In this document: piece by piece, positions 12,101-23,045 of the stretch
How the letters are laid out: each line of letters begins with the position of its first letter
Position numbering within the stretch: the stretch's first letter is position 1
From: Stichopus chloronotus
Lineage: Eukaryota > Echinodermata > Holothuroidea > Aspidochirotida > Stichopodidae
Length of the DNA stretch: 64,000 nt
NCBI GenBank assembly: GCA_021234535.1
Contig: CM037839.1
Span: 25,841,196-25,905,195, forward strand
Direction: 5' to 3'
Program-made: the position numbers and the translations under genes
Notes under the pieces: generated by a model
The model's input: only the letters and a program-made list of their open reading frames with translations
Told to the model about the DNA's origin: nothing
Database searches by the model: none

Positions 12101-15100
12101 CTTTCACCTTAAATTGCATTTGGCTTTCACCTAAATCAATTGAGACTTTGCGCCCAATGTGATACACCCATATGTATACTAAACATGAAATTTGTCCACT
12201 CCTCCCTCCTTGGGATATCGTGTTTACAAGATTTTCAAAACTTGACGTCTGTTGACACAAAGTGACCTTTGATCTCCACGAAATAAGTAATAGGGATATT
12301 ATACTCAGTGTAATAAGCATATATAGTAAATTTCAGAAATATTTAAACTACCGGTACTAGTATTCCAAGCTTCAATGAGGGTCTTCGTGTTGACGTGGAC
12401 AATGCGTTACGTTGCAGGAGATGCCCAGAAACAGACACTAAGTTTATATGCATCTCTCACACTGGCAATATAATGACTTAATAATTTCACACCCTCTTTG
12501 TGATATTTCATACTTTTTCATGCTCTTCTGCTTCCCATATTTTAAGTAGTAATCTTTTAATCTTTTGTTCACCAGAACAGCAGGGGGAGGGCAGGTGATC
12601 ACTCCGACGTGATTTCTGATTGGAAATTGTAGGACCATGCGTATGTCTGAGCTTAGCTAACACACAAGCACTTGATCATTTGACATGATAAGCCCTTGAT
12701 TTGGTGGACAACATTGATTGAAACATACAGGCTTACTAGAAGTGTCATGGGAATTACAGGCCATTTCATGTAACCTGAACTGTCAGTCTTCAGGGTTAAA
12801 CTAGTAAACTCAAATGTTGGTAGAGTGTACTGTTATTAGAAGTAATGTTAGATGTTTGTGTCAGTCCCTTCCGATACCGATGTCAGTGTTGGTTCAGAGC
12901 TTTGCTGGTGTGGGTGTTGGTGTCAGATTTGCCGATATCGGACACAACAGTGCAACCTGGTCATTGAAAGTCAGCGATTGCATTACAATGCCGATCTTTG
13001 ATGCTTCTTTGTGGCTTAGTCTTTCTTAGTAACCATTCCGAACTTTAAAAAGAATGTTAACTTCGTCACTTGTCCACTTTTTCTTTTGCCTCCTTTATGA
13101 AAAACAGGTCTAACATATTGCGTCCAAGAACACTTACCATTTGGATCGCTACGTAAACATCTTAAAGTTAGAAGAAGCCTTAACCAGTCTCAGTTTGATG
13201 TAGAGCTGCCTTTATACGCGAAAGGTGTTATTTCAGGTTTACTTTTCTTACATTCCTGTAGTGTGAGTATACCCCAATTGAAGTAACTTTTGTCAACATG
13301 TCCAACCGCGTCCTCTCCGTTGTCAAACGATTATAGAACATACACTGAGATAAGTTGAAATTAGAAAATTATAGCTAAGGGCTTCCTTTATTTTAAAAGT
13401 CGAAATGATATGCATTTAATTAAGGAAATCATTCGATTTGATCTTCTACACAAGGCGAATGACGATGCCAACTTATCTGTTACATTTCGTTTATTGATTG
13501 AAGATCGAATACTTTACTTTAAAAATCCCAATAATTTATTACTTATGGAAGTAATCTCATTAAATCTTAATTGCAATCATTTCAGTTTCTCCATCCTGGA
13601 TTATGCGCAAGAAAGATATTAATGACTAACGGTGGCAAGTTGTGCAAATTGTATGACTTCTGCCTTAAAGAAAATGTGAATGAAGTGATGTCAATATTAT
13701 CAAAGGTATGAATGGAACAAAATGGTAAACTTTAGGGGTTTTACGAATCTTTATTTCAGTTTATAACAGAGAAGAGTTCATTGTGTTAGAAGAATGACTG
13801 TGTTAGAAGAATGGCTTACACACTTTGTTTCTTGCTGTGATAAATGATAGTAGAATGGTACAACAATTGGTCTACAATAGATAAGTCATGCATGTACTGA
13901 AATTGAAAATATATTTAAAGACATGTTTTCAACGGGTTACTAACACTTCCACCAGGTGTAATTTTGGAGTCTTTAACCGTCCATGTGTATATTATAATGA
14001 TGCAAATGCTTACTATCATAATACCACAATTAATTTCGTTTGCTGTGAGATTCTTTTAACAGAAAAGTTCAATTGAAGACTCCAGAAAATGATGAACATA
14101 TGTTACAGACTAACATGACCTCTTTTGCAAAATAGCTACTCCTGAACCCTTACTACTCTCTAAACAAACACTAAACAAATACACTGGTTTATGGTCACTC
14201 TACATAGGTAAATATCAAGGTAATGCTTCCATCTTTCAACAGATGCCTACCAAAATGAAGATGAATTTCCCCCCTGAGTCTGCTTTCCGCAAAATCTACT
14301 CCGAGGCAAGTGATGTATGGGCTGTAGGTGTCGTATTGTGGGAAATATTTTCTCATGGTGAGATGTGTGTCTAAATTTTAATTGCTTTGCAGAACTGTAT
14401 TTCCCTGTGTTTTTTTTTTTAATTTCTTCCACAAAGGATCACTTTTTATTTCTCTGCAAATACGAATTTAGGATAAAGTAATAAAACAAGGAAAAATAAA
14501 ATGTAAAACTATCAATTAGTAATCTAGTGATTGTTGGCACTTTCTGCAAATCATTCCGATAAGAATTTTGCCTGCTCTTGAGCATTGGTTTCCTAAACTT
14601 TGAAAATACAGCTGCGTCATTGTGAAGTGCCTTTTTGTATTTTGACTAGAGAAAGTAATTTCCTTCATCACCGTATCGTGCATATTAATTTCTTTAATTC
14701 ATTATATTATCACCCATGTCAAAATTCATTTTGGAGGAACAACGTTTACGTCACCCCGGTTTGTTGATTTTTGTTTCAATGATTTCCAGGGGCTAGACTA
14801 CCAGTTTACGGCAGTGGATTTTCTAGACGAAAACAAGTTGACATCAAACGGATACTTTTTTGTCCGCGCGGTTGTCCATGCAACATGCAAGTGAACAAGA
14901 TCGCAGTTTTAGTATCAGTAAACTCTGCAAAATTTCAGCTTGTTAACCCGTTGTATTGTTACAACATACGTTACCATGGATATGAGATAAATACTCCTTT
15001 TCAAGTGTATATGTTTAATAAATAATTCTGATTTACAAATGCAGGACGTTTTACCATAAACCTTTATTTGTAAGGAGATGTAATTTCCTGAAACGTCTTA

Positions 15101-17339
15101 TTGTTGCTTCACGTATCTATGTAACTGTTCTTATCATTCATCAGGTACGACGAAATGACAAAATGTTGGCAGACAGAAAGTCAAAAAAGACCATCTCTGG
15201 CAAATGTGGAACAGACTATGAAGACGAGTTGCACAGCATATGCAGTGGTTGACCTCGAATCGGTAAAAAGGACTTTTCTTAGGCAACTTACAATTCATAA
15301 CAGGTTCTGAGCAGTTGAACTCCAATTGAGCCAGTTTACAAATAAAGTGTTCAAATATGCTTACTTTAAGTACATCACAGATGTGAAATTTACATAAAGG
15401 AATTCTGCATCATCGCTTCTTATGTCTCTTAAAAGGATGCAAACATTATTTTAGACAAGACCTCGTTCTCATTTTCAGGAAATATCTCAAAGAATTCGCA
15501 AAATGATTTATTTTAATAAATATTTGAAGTACGAGCTTGTTGCTAGAAATCAATCTTTTGTGACGTAGTACCGACAAATCTAGATTGAACATTGCCCTTG
15601 ATTTTTAGCTCACGCTGTGGGTTTCAGTACTGTTCTGATCTCTTATTTGGTGATAAAACCTTGTTTCACAAGGGAGTGACATATACCTTTACCTTTGAAA
15701 GCATTGTTCGGAGCTACCTAATTGCTTAAGGATTAGTTGAGTTAAATGACTTCGGTCTGTGAATGATATTGAACTCGTACCGACGAATAAAGGATAGAAA
15801 TACCTTTGAGCTAATTACACAGCTTACTTTCGCTTGGTTTGGTGGGTCTTAAAGTATAAGCAGCAATGACATATTATGTCCATCACAGTAACAGCTCCTC
15901 TGGTTTCATGCGCTTAGTATGTTAGTATCTTACGGAATGTATCTCACTGAAAATATCTTACTCAAAGTTGACATTCATAGGGTTTTCATTATCTCTGAAG
16001 GAAAGAGTTCTTGCGTCCAAGACCTTGCCAGGAGAGTGCAAAAAAAATGGAAAACGGTTTTTGTCGGCTCTACGTCACACATTTTTAGAGGCCCAACTTT
16101 CAAGGCGTTATTTCACATTTAAAGACGCTTCCACTGGTAAAATAGTTATGTTTAATTGATAGACGGGTAAAAAATCTCATATTTTTGTCTTTTTTGTGGA
16201 GAATTCCTTTAATGAAGAGGCAAACCCTGGGTATTTACGTTGACTTTCATTGTAAAGACAGGAATTTTGTATCACGTATTTACTACTTCACTTAGATTGC
16301 CATTTTCAAAGTTTGAAAAAAAAACTGGCGCTTCGGAAGTGACGCTTCATGACCCCACTTCTGAAGCATATATCTATTTCGGGAGCAGTAAATACTTAAT
16401 TCACATCTCGAGTACAAATGTTTGATTGCATAAATGGAAAGGGGTGGTGTGGGAATATAGGAATGGGCATTCGTAAGTTTTCAAAATGGGTCTTGTGGTA
16501 ATGGTGGGGGGATTAGATGACCCCCAAAATACGTTTAAATTTCATCTTTGAGTACATCCACAAAAATAGTGCCATCTGGTCAATTTCTTGCCGCTGATTG
16601 CAAATCTGACGTTCTAAGTGCACAAAATGGTGCAAGGGGACATCTAAGGAAGCACTCAACAGACATGGTTTTCACATTATGACGTATTGAGTAGCCTACA
16701 TCAATGAAACTTTGCATGTGCATTCTCTGCATGCCCCTGCCCCTGATAAGAGATCAGCAATTCTTAAGGGTTCAAATTGGTGCAAAAGGCACTTAAGACT
16801 ATTCGAAAGAGGAACCTGTGTTTTGGCACATTTAAGGCACATATTGAGTACATTCATGAAATATTACCTGTACATCCTTTGCAAGCCTCTAATAGCAGAA
16901 CATCATTTCTTAAGTGTTCAAATTGGTGCTTAATTAGGGCACTTAGGAGTGTTTTTAAAGAGGGTGGTATTTTTTTCCTTTTTTTTTTTTTTTTTTTGGC
17001 ACATTGAAAGAACATATCGAGAACATTGATGAAACTTCCGAAAAACAGGCTATCAACTGTTTCAGGCTACGAACTGTTTTTCCCTTTTGTGGATGATGAA
17101 CGTTCCTTACAAACACGTTATGGTACAGAAATTGCCTCAAATGTAAAGTGGTTAGGAAAGGTGAACTTAGCGCAGATTCATTGAAAGCATATGTAAGGAT
17201 CATTGGGAGCATACATGTATTCCTCTCTTTCATATAATCTCTTTCGCAGATTGCTGCAGACGATGAAGGTGGAGCACCAGAATCACAAAATGCATACCAA
17301 AAAGAAATATTTAATAGTTATGGAGAGATAGCGTCTTAA
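2841..17339 (+). CDS. Receptor A: Ig-domain receptor with pseudokinase domain (5' part not seen)
   Basis: Located coding exons: 2841-3146, 6342-6384, 6582-6673, 6998-7180, 10125-10238, 13108-13262, 13586-13705, 14243-14357, 14790-14886, 15145-15262 and 17250-17339, ending in TAA. Order of domains: one Ig-like domain, a basic juxtamembrane segment, a full-length tyrosine-kinase-like domain and a 29-residue tail. A receptor of this kind would sit in the plasma membrane and bind a ligand with its Ig domains; this is inferred from family architecture. The kinase domain has HPG for HRD, Lys for the catalytic-loop Asn, and DFC for DFG, so it is predicted to be catalytically dead. Exon phases and most exon lengths match receptor B. 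The signal peptide and any further Ig domains must lie left of the window or be absent. A membrane-segment exon expected between 3147 and 6341 was not found with confidence. One intron appears to use a GC-AG border (14887). Confidence 0.82.
3147..6341 (+). other. Receptor A intron region where the membrane exon is expected
   Basis: It is mostly featureless AT-rich sequence with a poly(C) run at 3713-3725. Receptor B has an 87-nt membrane exon at this place. The only hydrophobic candidate here is at about 4709-4763 ([14 protein letters not shown]), but its donor is poor, so it is not called. A 119-codon minus-strand open frame (5775-6134) has no recognised similarity. Confidence 0.4.
6342..6384 (+). 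CDS. Receptor A exon: juxtamembrane segment
   Basis: This 43-nt exon runs phase 1 to phase 2 and encodes [14 protein letters not shown], ending in a basic cluster expected just inside the membrane. Length and phases equal the exons at 30254-30296 in receptor B and 46762-46804 in receptor D. That is the main reason for calling so short an exon. Confidence 0.7.
6582..6673 (+). CDS. Receptor A exon: cytoplasmic linker
   Basis: This 92-nt exon runs phase 2 to phase 1. It is preceded by a pyrimidine-rich acceptor (TTTCTTAG) and followed by CGTAAGT. It encodes a hydrophilic linker ([16 protein letters not shown] then [14 protein letters not shown]). It occupies the same place and has the same phases as the 68-nt linker exon of receptor B (29721-29788), but the residues are barely alike. 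Confidence 0.65.
6998..7180 (+). CDS. Receptor A exon: kinase N-lobe beta strands
   Basis: This 183-nt, phase 1-1 exon encodes an acidic linker followed by [20 protein letters not shown] and [13 protein letters not shown]. The length is identical to receptor B exon 28655-28837, and both contain the block [19 protein letters not shown]. This is where the glycine-rich loop and beta3 strand of a tyrosine kinase belong, but the GxGxxG pattern is reduced to a single Gly. IIHAC stands where VAVK is expected, so no ATP-anchoring Lys is visible. The alignment of beta3 is by eye. Confidence 0.88.
7797..8145. repeat. Intron duplication, copy 1
   Basis: It matches 10397-10715 in the same orientation. 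Shared blocks are GTAAAAGATA(T/C)CA, GAC(A)TTATTC(G/A)TTA, AGGATCGAT(A/G)TACAGAT, GTAGACTTAGTGT and TGTATAAGAAT(T/C)TGT. It is non-coding and lies in the receptor A intron 7181-10124. Confidence 0.7.
10125..10238 (+). CDS. Receptor A exon: kinase alphaC to beta4
   Basis: This 114-nt, phase 1-1 exon begins after TTTTCAG and ends at AAG before GTGATG. It encodes [20 protein letters not shown] and TIGVCPQKG, the kinase pattern in which alphaC is followed by H.NIV..GVC. A Ser occupies the place of the conserved alphaC Glu. The receptor B counterpart (28119-28232) has the same length. Confidence 0.9.
10397..10715. repeat. Intron duplication, copy 2
   Basis: This is the second member of the direct repeat described for 7797-8145, located just after the alphaC exon of receptor A. 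Divergence is moderate, so the duplication is not recent. Confidence 0.7.
11930..12330. repeat. Copies of the GATATCGTGTTTACAA repeat
   Basis: It contains CTTGGGATATCGTGTTTACAA, then CTGTTGACACAAAGTGACC, and a weaker unit before it. It belongs to the same family as the tandem array at 51930-52760. It lies in the receptor A intron 10239-13107. Confidence 0.55.
13108..13262 (+). CDS. Receptor A exon: kinase hinge, alphaD and alphaE
   Basis: This 155-nt exon runs phase 1 to phase 0 and encodes [19 protein letters not shown] at the hinge and GLLFLHS at the end of alphaE. Receptor B has an exon of identical length and phase (27718-27872). The GSL after the hinge and the FLH before the catalytic loop are normal for tyrosine kinases. 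Confidence 0.9.
13586..13705 (+). CDS. Receptor A exon: altered catalytic loop and DFC motif
   Basis: This 120-nt, phase 0-0 exon encodes [18 protein letters not shown], then [14 protein letters not shown]. Where active kinases have HRDLAARN there is HPGLCARK: the catalytic Asp is Gly and the Asn is Lys. DFG is DFC, so the Mg-binding Asp is kept but the Gly is lost. The same three changes appear in receptors B and C. Confidence 0.93.
14243..14357 (+). CDS. Receptor A exon: kinase PPE motif and alphaF
   Basis: This 115-nt exon runs phase 0 to phase 1. It encodes [10 protein letters not shown] (APE reads PPE), then [17 protein letters not shown]. The alphaF Asp and Trp are retained, so the C-lobe fold is probably kept. 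The length equals the receptor B exon 26566-26680. Confidence 0.93.
14790..14886 (+). CDS. Receptor A exon: kinase alphaF-alphaG loop, GC donor
   Basis: This 97-nt exon starts in phase 1 ([15 protein letters not shown]) and ends in phase 2 at AACAT before GCAAGT. The nearby GT (14891) would give phase 0 and break the frame of the next exon. The GC donor restores it, and matches the length (97 nt) and phases of the receptor C exon 61479-61575. Confidence 0.8.
15145..15262 (+). CDS. Receptor A exon: kinase alphaH-alphaI
   Basis: This 118-nt exon runs phase 2 to phase 0 and encodes [18 protein letters not shown] and AYAVVDLES. It is the classic end of a tyrosine kinase domain (CW followed by RP). 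Receptor B has the same length (25165-25282). Confidence 0.92.
16560..17060. repeat. Degenerate tandem repeat, about 180-bp unit (complement at 53120)
   Basis: Two to three units share TTCTTAAG(G/T)GTTCAAATTGGTG..., GGCACATTTAA..CACATATTGAG and (A/T)TGCA(T/A)G blocks. Reverse-complement copies occur at 53120-53345. The array includes a poly(T) run near 16978. It lies in the last intron of receptor A. Confidence 0.6.
17250..17339 (+). CDS. Receptor A last coding exon: Tyr-containing tail
   Basis: After the acceptor TTTCGCAG the frame is phase 0 and runs 29 residues to [19 protein letters not shown], then [13 protein letters not shown]. The block SxxYQ(K/R)EIF is shared with the last exon of receptor B, which supports the call despite a 2-kb intron. 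Both Tyr residues are in acidic or YxxI-like contexts, so they could be phosphorylated by another kinase; this is inference. Confidence 0.8.
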   Translation: MAADDEGGAPESQNAYQKEIFNSYGEIAS

Positions 17340-17507
17340 GATAAATACGACGAAAGAACAAACCACAATCTTAGTACTATGTATATTTCAGTAACTGAGT
17401 TTGTCATCATTTATTTGGTCACCAGGCAGGTGAAGTAACAATGTAACTAAAGAGTTGATGTAACACTGTAACTAAAGATATATAGAATCTGGATGAGGTG
17501 AAAAGTT

Positions 17508-17580
17508 GACTCCACAGGGATTTGAAGTCGGGACCTCCCGCTTGCTAGTGCGAATGCTCTAGCCACTGAGCTATGAAGCC
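17508..17580 (-). mobile_element. tRNA-like SINE head or tRNA pseudogene
   Basis: The 73-nt unit on the minus strand has acceptor arms GGCTTCA and TGGAGTC that pair, an A box TAGCTCAGTGG with a GCTC/GAGC D arm, and a degenerate B box GACTTCAAATC. The anticodon and T stems are poorly paired, so it is not a functional tRNA. The downstream body contains a duplicated TTTAGTTACA(G/T)TGTTAC, which fits a SINE. Confidence 0.62.
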
Positions 17581-17839
17581 AGATGGTTCGGCCTTTGTTC
17601 AAACATCTGATGAAGCATATATATATATTCTAATATCTGTTTTTTTTTTCGATGTTTTAATTCCAGGTAGAGTTTATGTCAACCTTACTCTCTACCTGTT
17701 GCATATGTAGAAATTTTTCCAGTTATTAACAAAAAGAACGAGCCAATAGGTCCTCTTCAAGTGAAATAAGGAAATGTGTTTTTTTTTTCTTTTTTATGCA
17801 TTTAAATTCTTGAATAACCTAAAGTTTTAATAAAGGATA

Positions 17840-17950
17840 CTACGGAGCATTGCTAACCACAAAATCCTCTTTGTAACAAACGACGTATGGACTGTAGGTG
17901 TCTGATTATGGGAAATATTTTTTTCACTATGAAATGTTATGTGTGTTTCA
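17840..17950 (+). pseudogene. Relic of a kinase alphaF exon (receptor family)
   Basis: The bases match exon 14243-14357 of receptor A without gaps over the core. They read NDVWTVGV, a TGA stop, then LWEIF, where receptor A reads [14 protein letters not shown]. The match extends into the following intron (GTGTGT). The donor GT is destroyed and a stop is present, so this is dead. It shows that another tandem copy once lay downstream of receptor A. Confidence 0.75.
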
Positions 17951-20900
17951 ATTCCAGTTCCTTTGATAACACTTATACAATTCGAACGCAGGTACATTTT
18001 ATTTGTCTGTAATGAGATAATATACAGCTTAGCACCCTTTGGGATTACATGGTATGATGGGTATCAAATGGCCATGCAAAATGATAGGGATGAGATTTGC
18101 AACCCGCAAATTGCCTGTTTGTTTTAATCGTTCAAGTGGACAACCCACGTCCTTTTCTTCAGGGTACCGCTTCCACCGAGTATATTTGCTGTTGGGGGTG
18201 TTAGTTCTGCACATCCTTCAGGAATCCATAATTCCAACACCAAATATAACACAGAGTACTTGTGTAAAGGATCTGCGAAGTTACCCCACCTTTCTATCAT
18301 TAGACTAAGGGGTAGCGGGGTTCAAGTACTGAATTACTGTGAATCCCTCACCTACCCGAGGACGTATGAGAAAAATTGTTTAGTACACAAAAATAAATAG
18401 TCTGGAACAGGATGTCTAAGGAATAGCCAGTTACAATAGGGCTATAAATTTATTCACATGTTTTAAGTAAATTAAAAGTGACAAGGCACTTAATTAAGTC
18501 CACGTCTTACAAAAATACTGGCGCATTAATTACAGTGTCCAAGGAGGCATGTCCTCCACCACGGCTATGACGGACCCTAGTGGCACACTCGGCCCCTGCA
18601 CGCTCAGTCATCGCATCAGACCCTTCCAACGCCACATGCCTAAAGGAGGGCGCCAATATCTGTTTAATAGAAATACTTTTCTACAAAAGATGATGTCTCC
18701 GACATCTAAACTGCTGACGGCTTTACAGTGAGTAGCAACAAGTCATTGGATACATGGATATTTTATAGGGGTGAGGACAATGTAGGGCTACTATTCGGAA
18801 ACCCGACTTAATGCACAGCCCAGATGAGAATTACATTAACCATCTGACAGACACACTCATAATCAGAGAACAACAAATCCCAGTAAACATTGCTCATACT
18901 AACAATAAACACATAAACGTTCCATGAAACTACTGAAAATACTCAGGAACGTCAGAACCAGAAGAAGTTAAAACACAGGGATGAGCACACAGACCACCTG
19001 TTTGCTCAGAAGCTTATCTCCTCTGGGGCAAATTGACACTCTGTCTACCTTGTGGAGGCAGATATACGAAAATTCTCCTAGTGTACATGAAAAGCAAGTC
19101 AACAACATCTCAAGAAGAGGGGTTGGTCATAACAGCTTCCTGTCCAGAAATGCCAGATGATTTGCTTCAAAGCACACTCAAGTATAGGGGTTACCTACAG
19201 TGGGAAGGGGAACTATGTCTTAGCAATAACCACAATTTGCAAAAAAATAGGGGTGCTACACAAATATTTCACTTATTTGATAAATTGCCCTACGGATCAT
19301 GGCAGAGTTTACCCGTACATGGTTGTACCTAGTGAATCCTTGTTCATGGTTTAAGACAATGGTTTCGAAATGGATTTGTTCTGAATTATTCCAGTTTGGT
19401 CCCCTGCGGCATAAAATAGTTGTAATGAAAAGTGATGTCAATGAAGCATGGACGTCGATTCTTTTTTTTTGGGGGGGGGGGGGGAATCTCAGTCTTTTGT
19501 CTTAGGGTGTTGACAAAATACCACAAGACATCATTAGAAATATATAAAGAATATAACACGATAAAATGACACCAGCAAATGACTCAACACAAATTGCAAT
19601 AAATCTGCGAAAATGCTCGACTGATGTTAGTTGTCTTAATTTTGGTGTAGCGAGGTAGTGTGAATCGCTAGATCTGGGTGAGAAATGAAAACACTTCGTG
19701 TTATCTTACTTCTTGGGAGTTGTCACCTAATGGCGACAGCAAAATGCCACTGAATTTGTACCCAACACATGACCTACTGAATGAGGATATTGCCTTCTGT
19801 TTCAAATAGGTGTAATTCCTCGTTTACGGATAAGATGCAAACACTTTTCAAATAACAGTAAAGAAACTTCATAAAAAGAACTATGAGGTACAAACAACTA
19901 TGTAAAGGCTTACCAATTACACTTAATGACGGACACGTGTGGTACGTGGAGATGTGGTGACAGCTCTGGACTCGACATCGGGCTGATCCTCCCTAGTAAG
20001 TTAGCCTAACAGCAGTAGTACGTAGACCAGTAGCTAAGCAACGTCAACCGAAGAGGAGACGGAGATGAATCGGGGCATTGAAGGGACAATGAAGCAGTCT
20101 GTAATTAGCAACCGAGGGTTAGGTTTCGGGCAGAGGGGTTAACGATAGGCAACAAAGCACCAAAAGAAAGGGTTAGGCCTCGGAATTTTGATTCTTGATT
20201 AAGCAGTGTCCAAATTTGTAGGTGATGGAAATGAGACAATTAGGAGGTTCTCTTGAATTAGGCAACGATGATTATACGTAGGGCTATGGCAGTGAACTAT
20301 AGCAAATATAACAGGATCTCTAATCTTCAGATCAGTGGATTGAAATCAACTCGTTCATAATTATATAAACTAAAGAGTTCTAGAATATTTTGCAAACCTC
20401 TAGGAACGCCAAATGTAAGGCCATAATTATATGACTGTACTAAAATATTCAACAGATCCTGTTTATACTCGATTACACACGTTTTGACTAGGGACATGAC
20501 ACCGCTAATACCGCTGCCATGCAGCTTAAGAAAACCTAGACATTGGATTGACACACTCGAATAACTTAACGAGATCCATGTTTAATTGACCTTGTGGATC
20601 ATCACAGCATGAGGTGATAAAACTTACCTATGGCGATAGAGTCTTGCAGCAATTTTGACATCACTTCAAGATATGGTGAGGTTGGAGAAGTGTAGTGTAC
20701 ATATTTAGGCATGCATCATTCGAGAGAGCGTGAAGGCGTAACATAACATAAGGTAGCTACTTTAAAGCCTCGAAAATTCTAAGCTAACTTTTCTCAATCC
20801 AACGCCACCACAGTGTTCAATACAGTTATAGAACGCCAAGACAACTTTTACTTCGTACCTTTTATGCCTTTCAGAACATACGGCATTAGGGGCCTTCTTT

Positions 20901-22539
20901 TTTTTTTTTTTTCTTTTTGTCCGTTGGTGGGAGAGAAGGCAGAATTGGAGAAATCTTACCATAGCGCTAGGAAAGTAAAATTTTCAAAGTTTGGTTATTT
21001 TATTTTTACTTTTTTCAATGGTAGATCGTTATTTAGTTACGTAGCTACTATAGTAGAAAATTGCATTTACTTAGACATTTGCAAAACAATGAGGTAATGA
21101 CAAAGACCTGTATCTTAATGGAACAGAAATTCGATGTACTTACATTTCATAAAAAACAAAGGTACAGTGTATATGGCATGTACTTGACATGGCTCAATAA
21201 GATAATACCGTTTTTATGCTGGCCATAAATTTGCCGTCTCTTCACTAAGTTAATCGGTGTTAGGTACATTACAGTGACAACTAGGACATTACAGGGAACT
21301 TTAAATTGAGTAGCTCTGTTGAATCCAAATGTCAGCGAATTGCAACAAAATGGATGAACAGTAATAATGCAATGCAGAAATAGAGGTCAAGGCGAACAAG
21401 ACACATCATCAACAGGACAAAACAATCCACGGTGTTGCAAATCTCATCCATATAGTTTTGCTTGTCCTCGATAACCATATCACTCCCAAAGTGATTGAGA
21501 ATGTTGTTGTGGATAGCAGTGTTGAATATTCAAGTTGCTTAGCGACTTAGTACCTCAGTGCACCGCGTATGCATCGAGGGGCACAAATACCTGCATGAGT
21601 GTACACATGTTGCTAGAAATCGAGTGTGCGTCAAACAAATTCCCAGAAAATGCGTACCTTTAAAGTATTCCTCACATCGCTCGTGCCGATACTCTGGATG
21701 TTTTGTAATACAATGAAAAGAGCGTTGATGTGCGGATACCAATATTTTCTTCACGTTCCTAGTTATTGTGCAATAGACCTCCTCAGCGAAATCTTATACT
21801 TTAGTTGGAAGAATTTTTCCACAATAAGAGAATAGTCGACACTGGACGTTGCTGGCGCTGGGAATGTAATCTAACGGTGAGTATAACAAGTTTATGCACC
21901 CTAATTTTGGACTGCTTAACTAGATGTATACAAAAGATGGCATTATTACCTCAGTCGTATGTAATAAGGAGTAATTACAAGACAGCACAAATTTTCTGCA
22001 TTTGCAAAATCACCCGACTGATGACGTGCTACAACTGATGAACTGTCTCAGCAGCACAGTAGTGTTCAATGTACGTTGCGCGATGTGCGCGTCGTTTGTT
22101 CAAAATGTTGCTGTTAATATTATTAAGCGCGAACGTATGAAACTATTGCATCAACCATATCAAGCCATTCCCGTGACCCTTCATGCAACGGACTGTTTGA
22201 CGCCATGTTGTTCACTGGCACGCTTCTTTCAGCTATTTGGATTCCGATTTCGATGGACACTCTCGCACTGAGGTCATATAACAGGAGTATATAACATGTG
22301 AGTATGTGTTGTACCTACACTGTGTTAGGTTAACACAGGCCAGGGGATGTACGTGTGTATGCTGCACATACAATGTGCTAGGGTAACACAGGCAAGGGGA
22401 GGTAAATTTGCTGAACAGAGGATGCGCATTTGCTGTACTTACAGACGCTGCCTTAGCGGGTTGCAGTCCCTGACGCTGTCGCTGCAGGGAGGTCTCTCTA
22501 GCAATCAGTGCATGTGTGTGCGTGTGTGTGTACAAGAAA

Positions 22540-23045
22540 GTGTGTCACGTTCTCCTCCTAGACGGTAAGAAGGATGACCCTCAAGTTTGGTGCGTAGGTG
22601 AATAGATATGAGGTGTAGTGTCCACCCAACAGTCATAGGTCAAAGGTCAAGGGTCACATTTTGAAAATCATGTGCCATACAGGATTTTTAAATTATTGAT
22701 GACGTTATGAGGTTAAAGGTTACTTGTTTAAGGTCAAATGGAAAAATTTCCTCTGAAAAGTGTGTTACGATCTCCTCCTAGATTGTAAGTGGGGAGGTAG
22801 ATGTTGGGATATGAATGAAGTGTCCACCAGACCGACGACGTCATTGGTCAAAGGTCAAGGGTCATATTTTTAAAATCATTGATGGCGTCACGACGTTAAA
22901 GGTCACGGTCAATCAGCATATTTTCTCTAAAAGGTGTGTCACGATGCCCTCCTATATAGTCGGATAAGTGGTAGGTAAGTGGACGAGTATGAGATGTTGT
23001 ATCCATCTGGACGATGACGTCGTAGGTCAAGTTCAATGGTCACGA
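22540..23045. repeat. Degenerate tandem repeat with AGGTCA-like motifs, about 3 units
   Basis: Units begin near 22540, 22760 and 22932 with GTGT(C/T)ACG..CTCCT. Each contains a GTCCACC or ATCCATC block followed by runs of GGTCA. Unit 1 has AGGTCAAAGGTCA (22637-22649), a perfect direct repeat with one-base spacing. It lies in the A/B intergenic region. Confidence 0.7.

Noticed and set aside
17508..17580. Functional tRNA gene
   Set aside because: The acceptor arm pairs, but the anticodon and T stems do not and the B box is altered, so it is treated as a SINE head or pseudogene.
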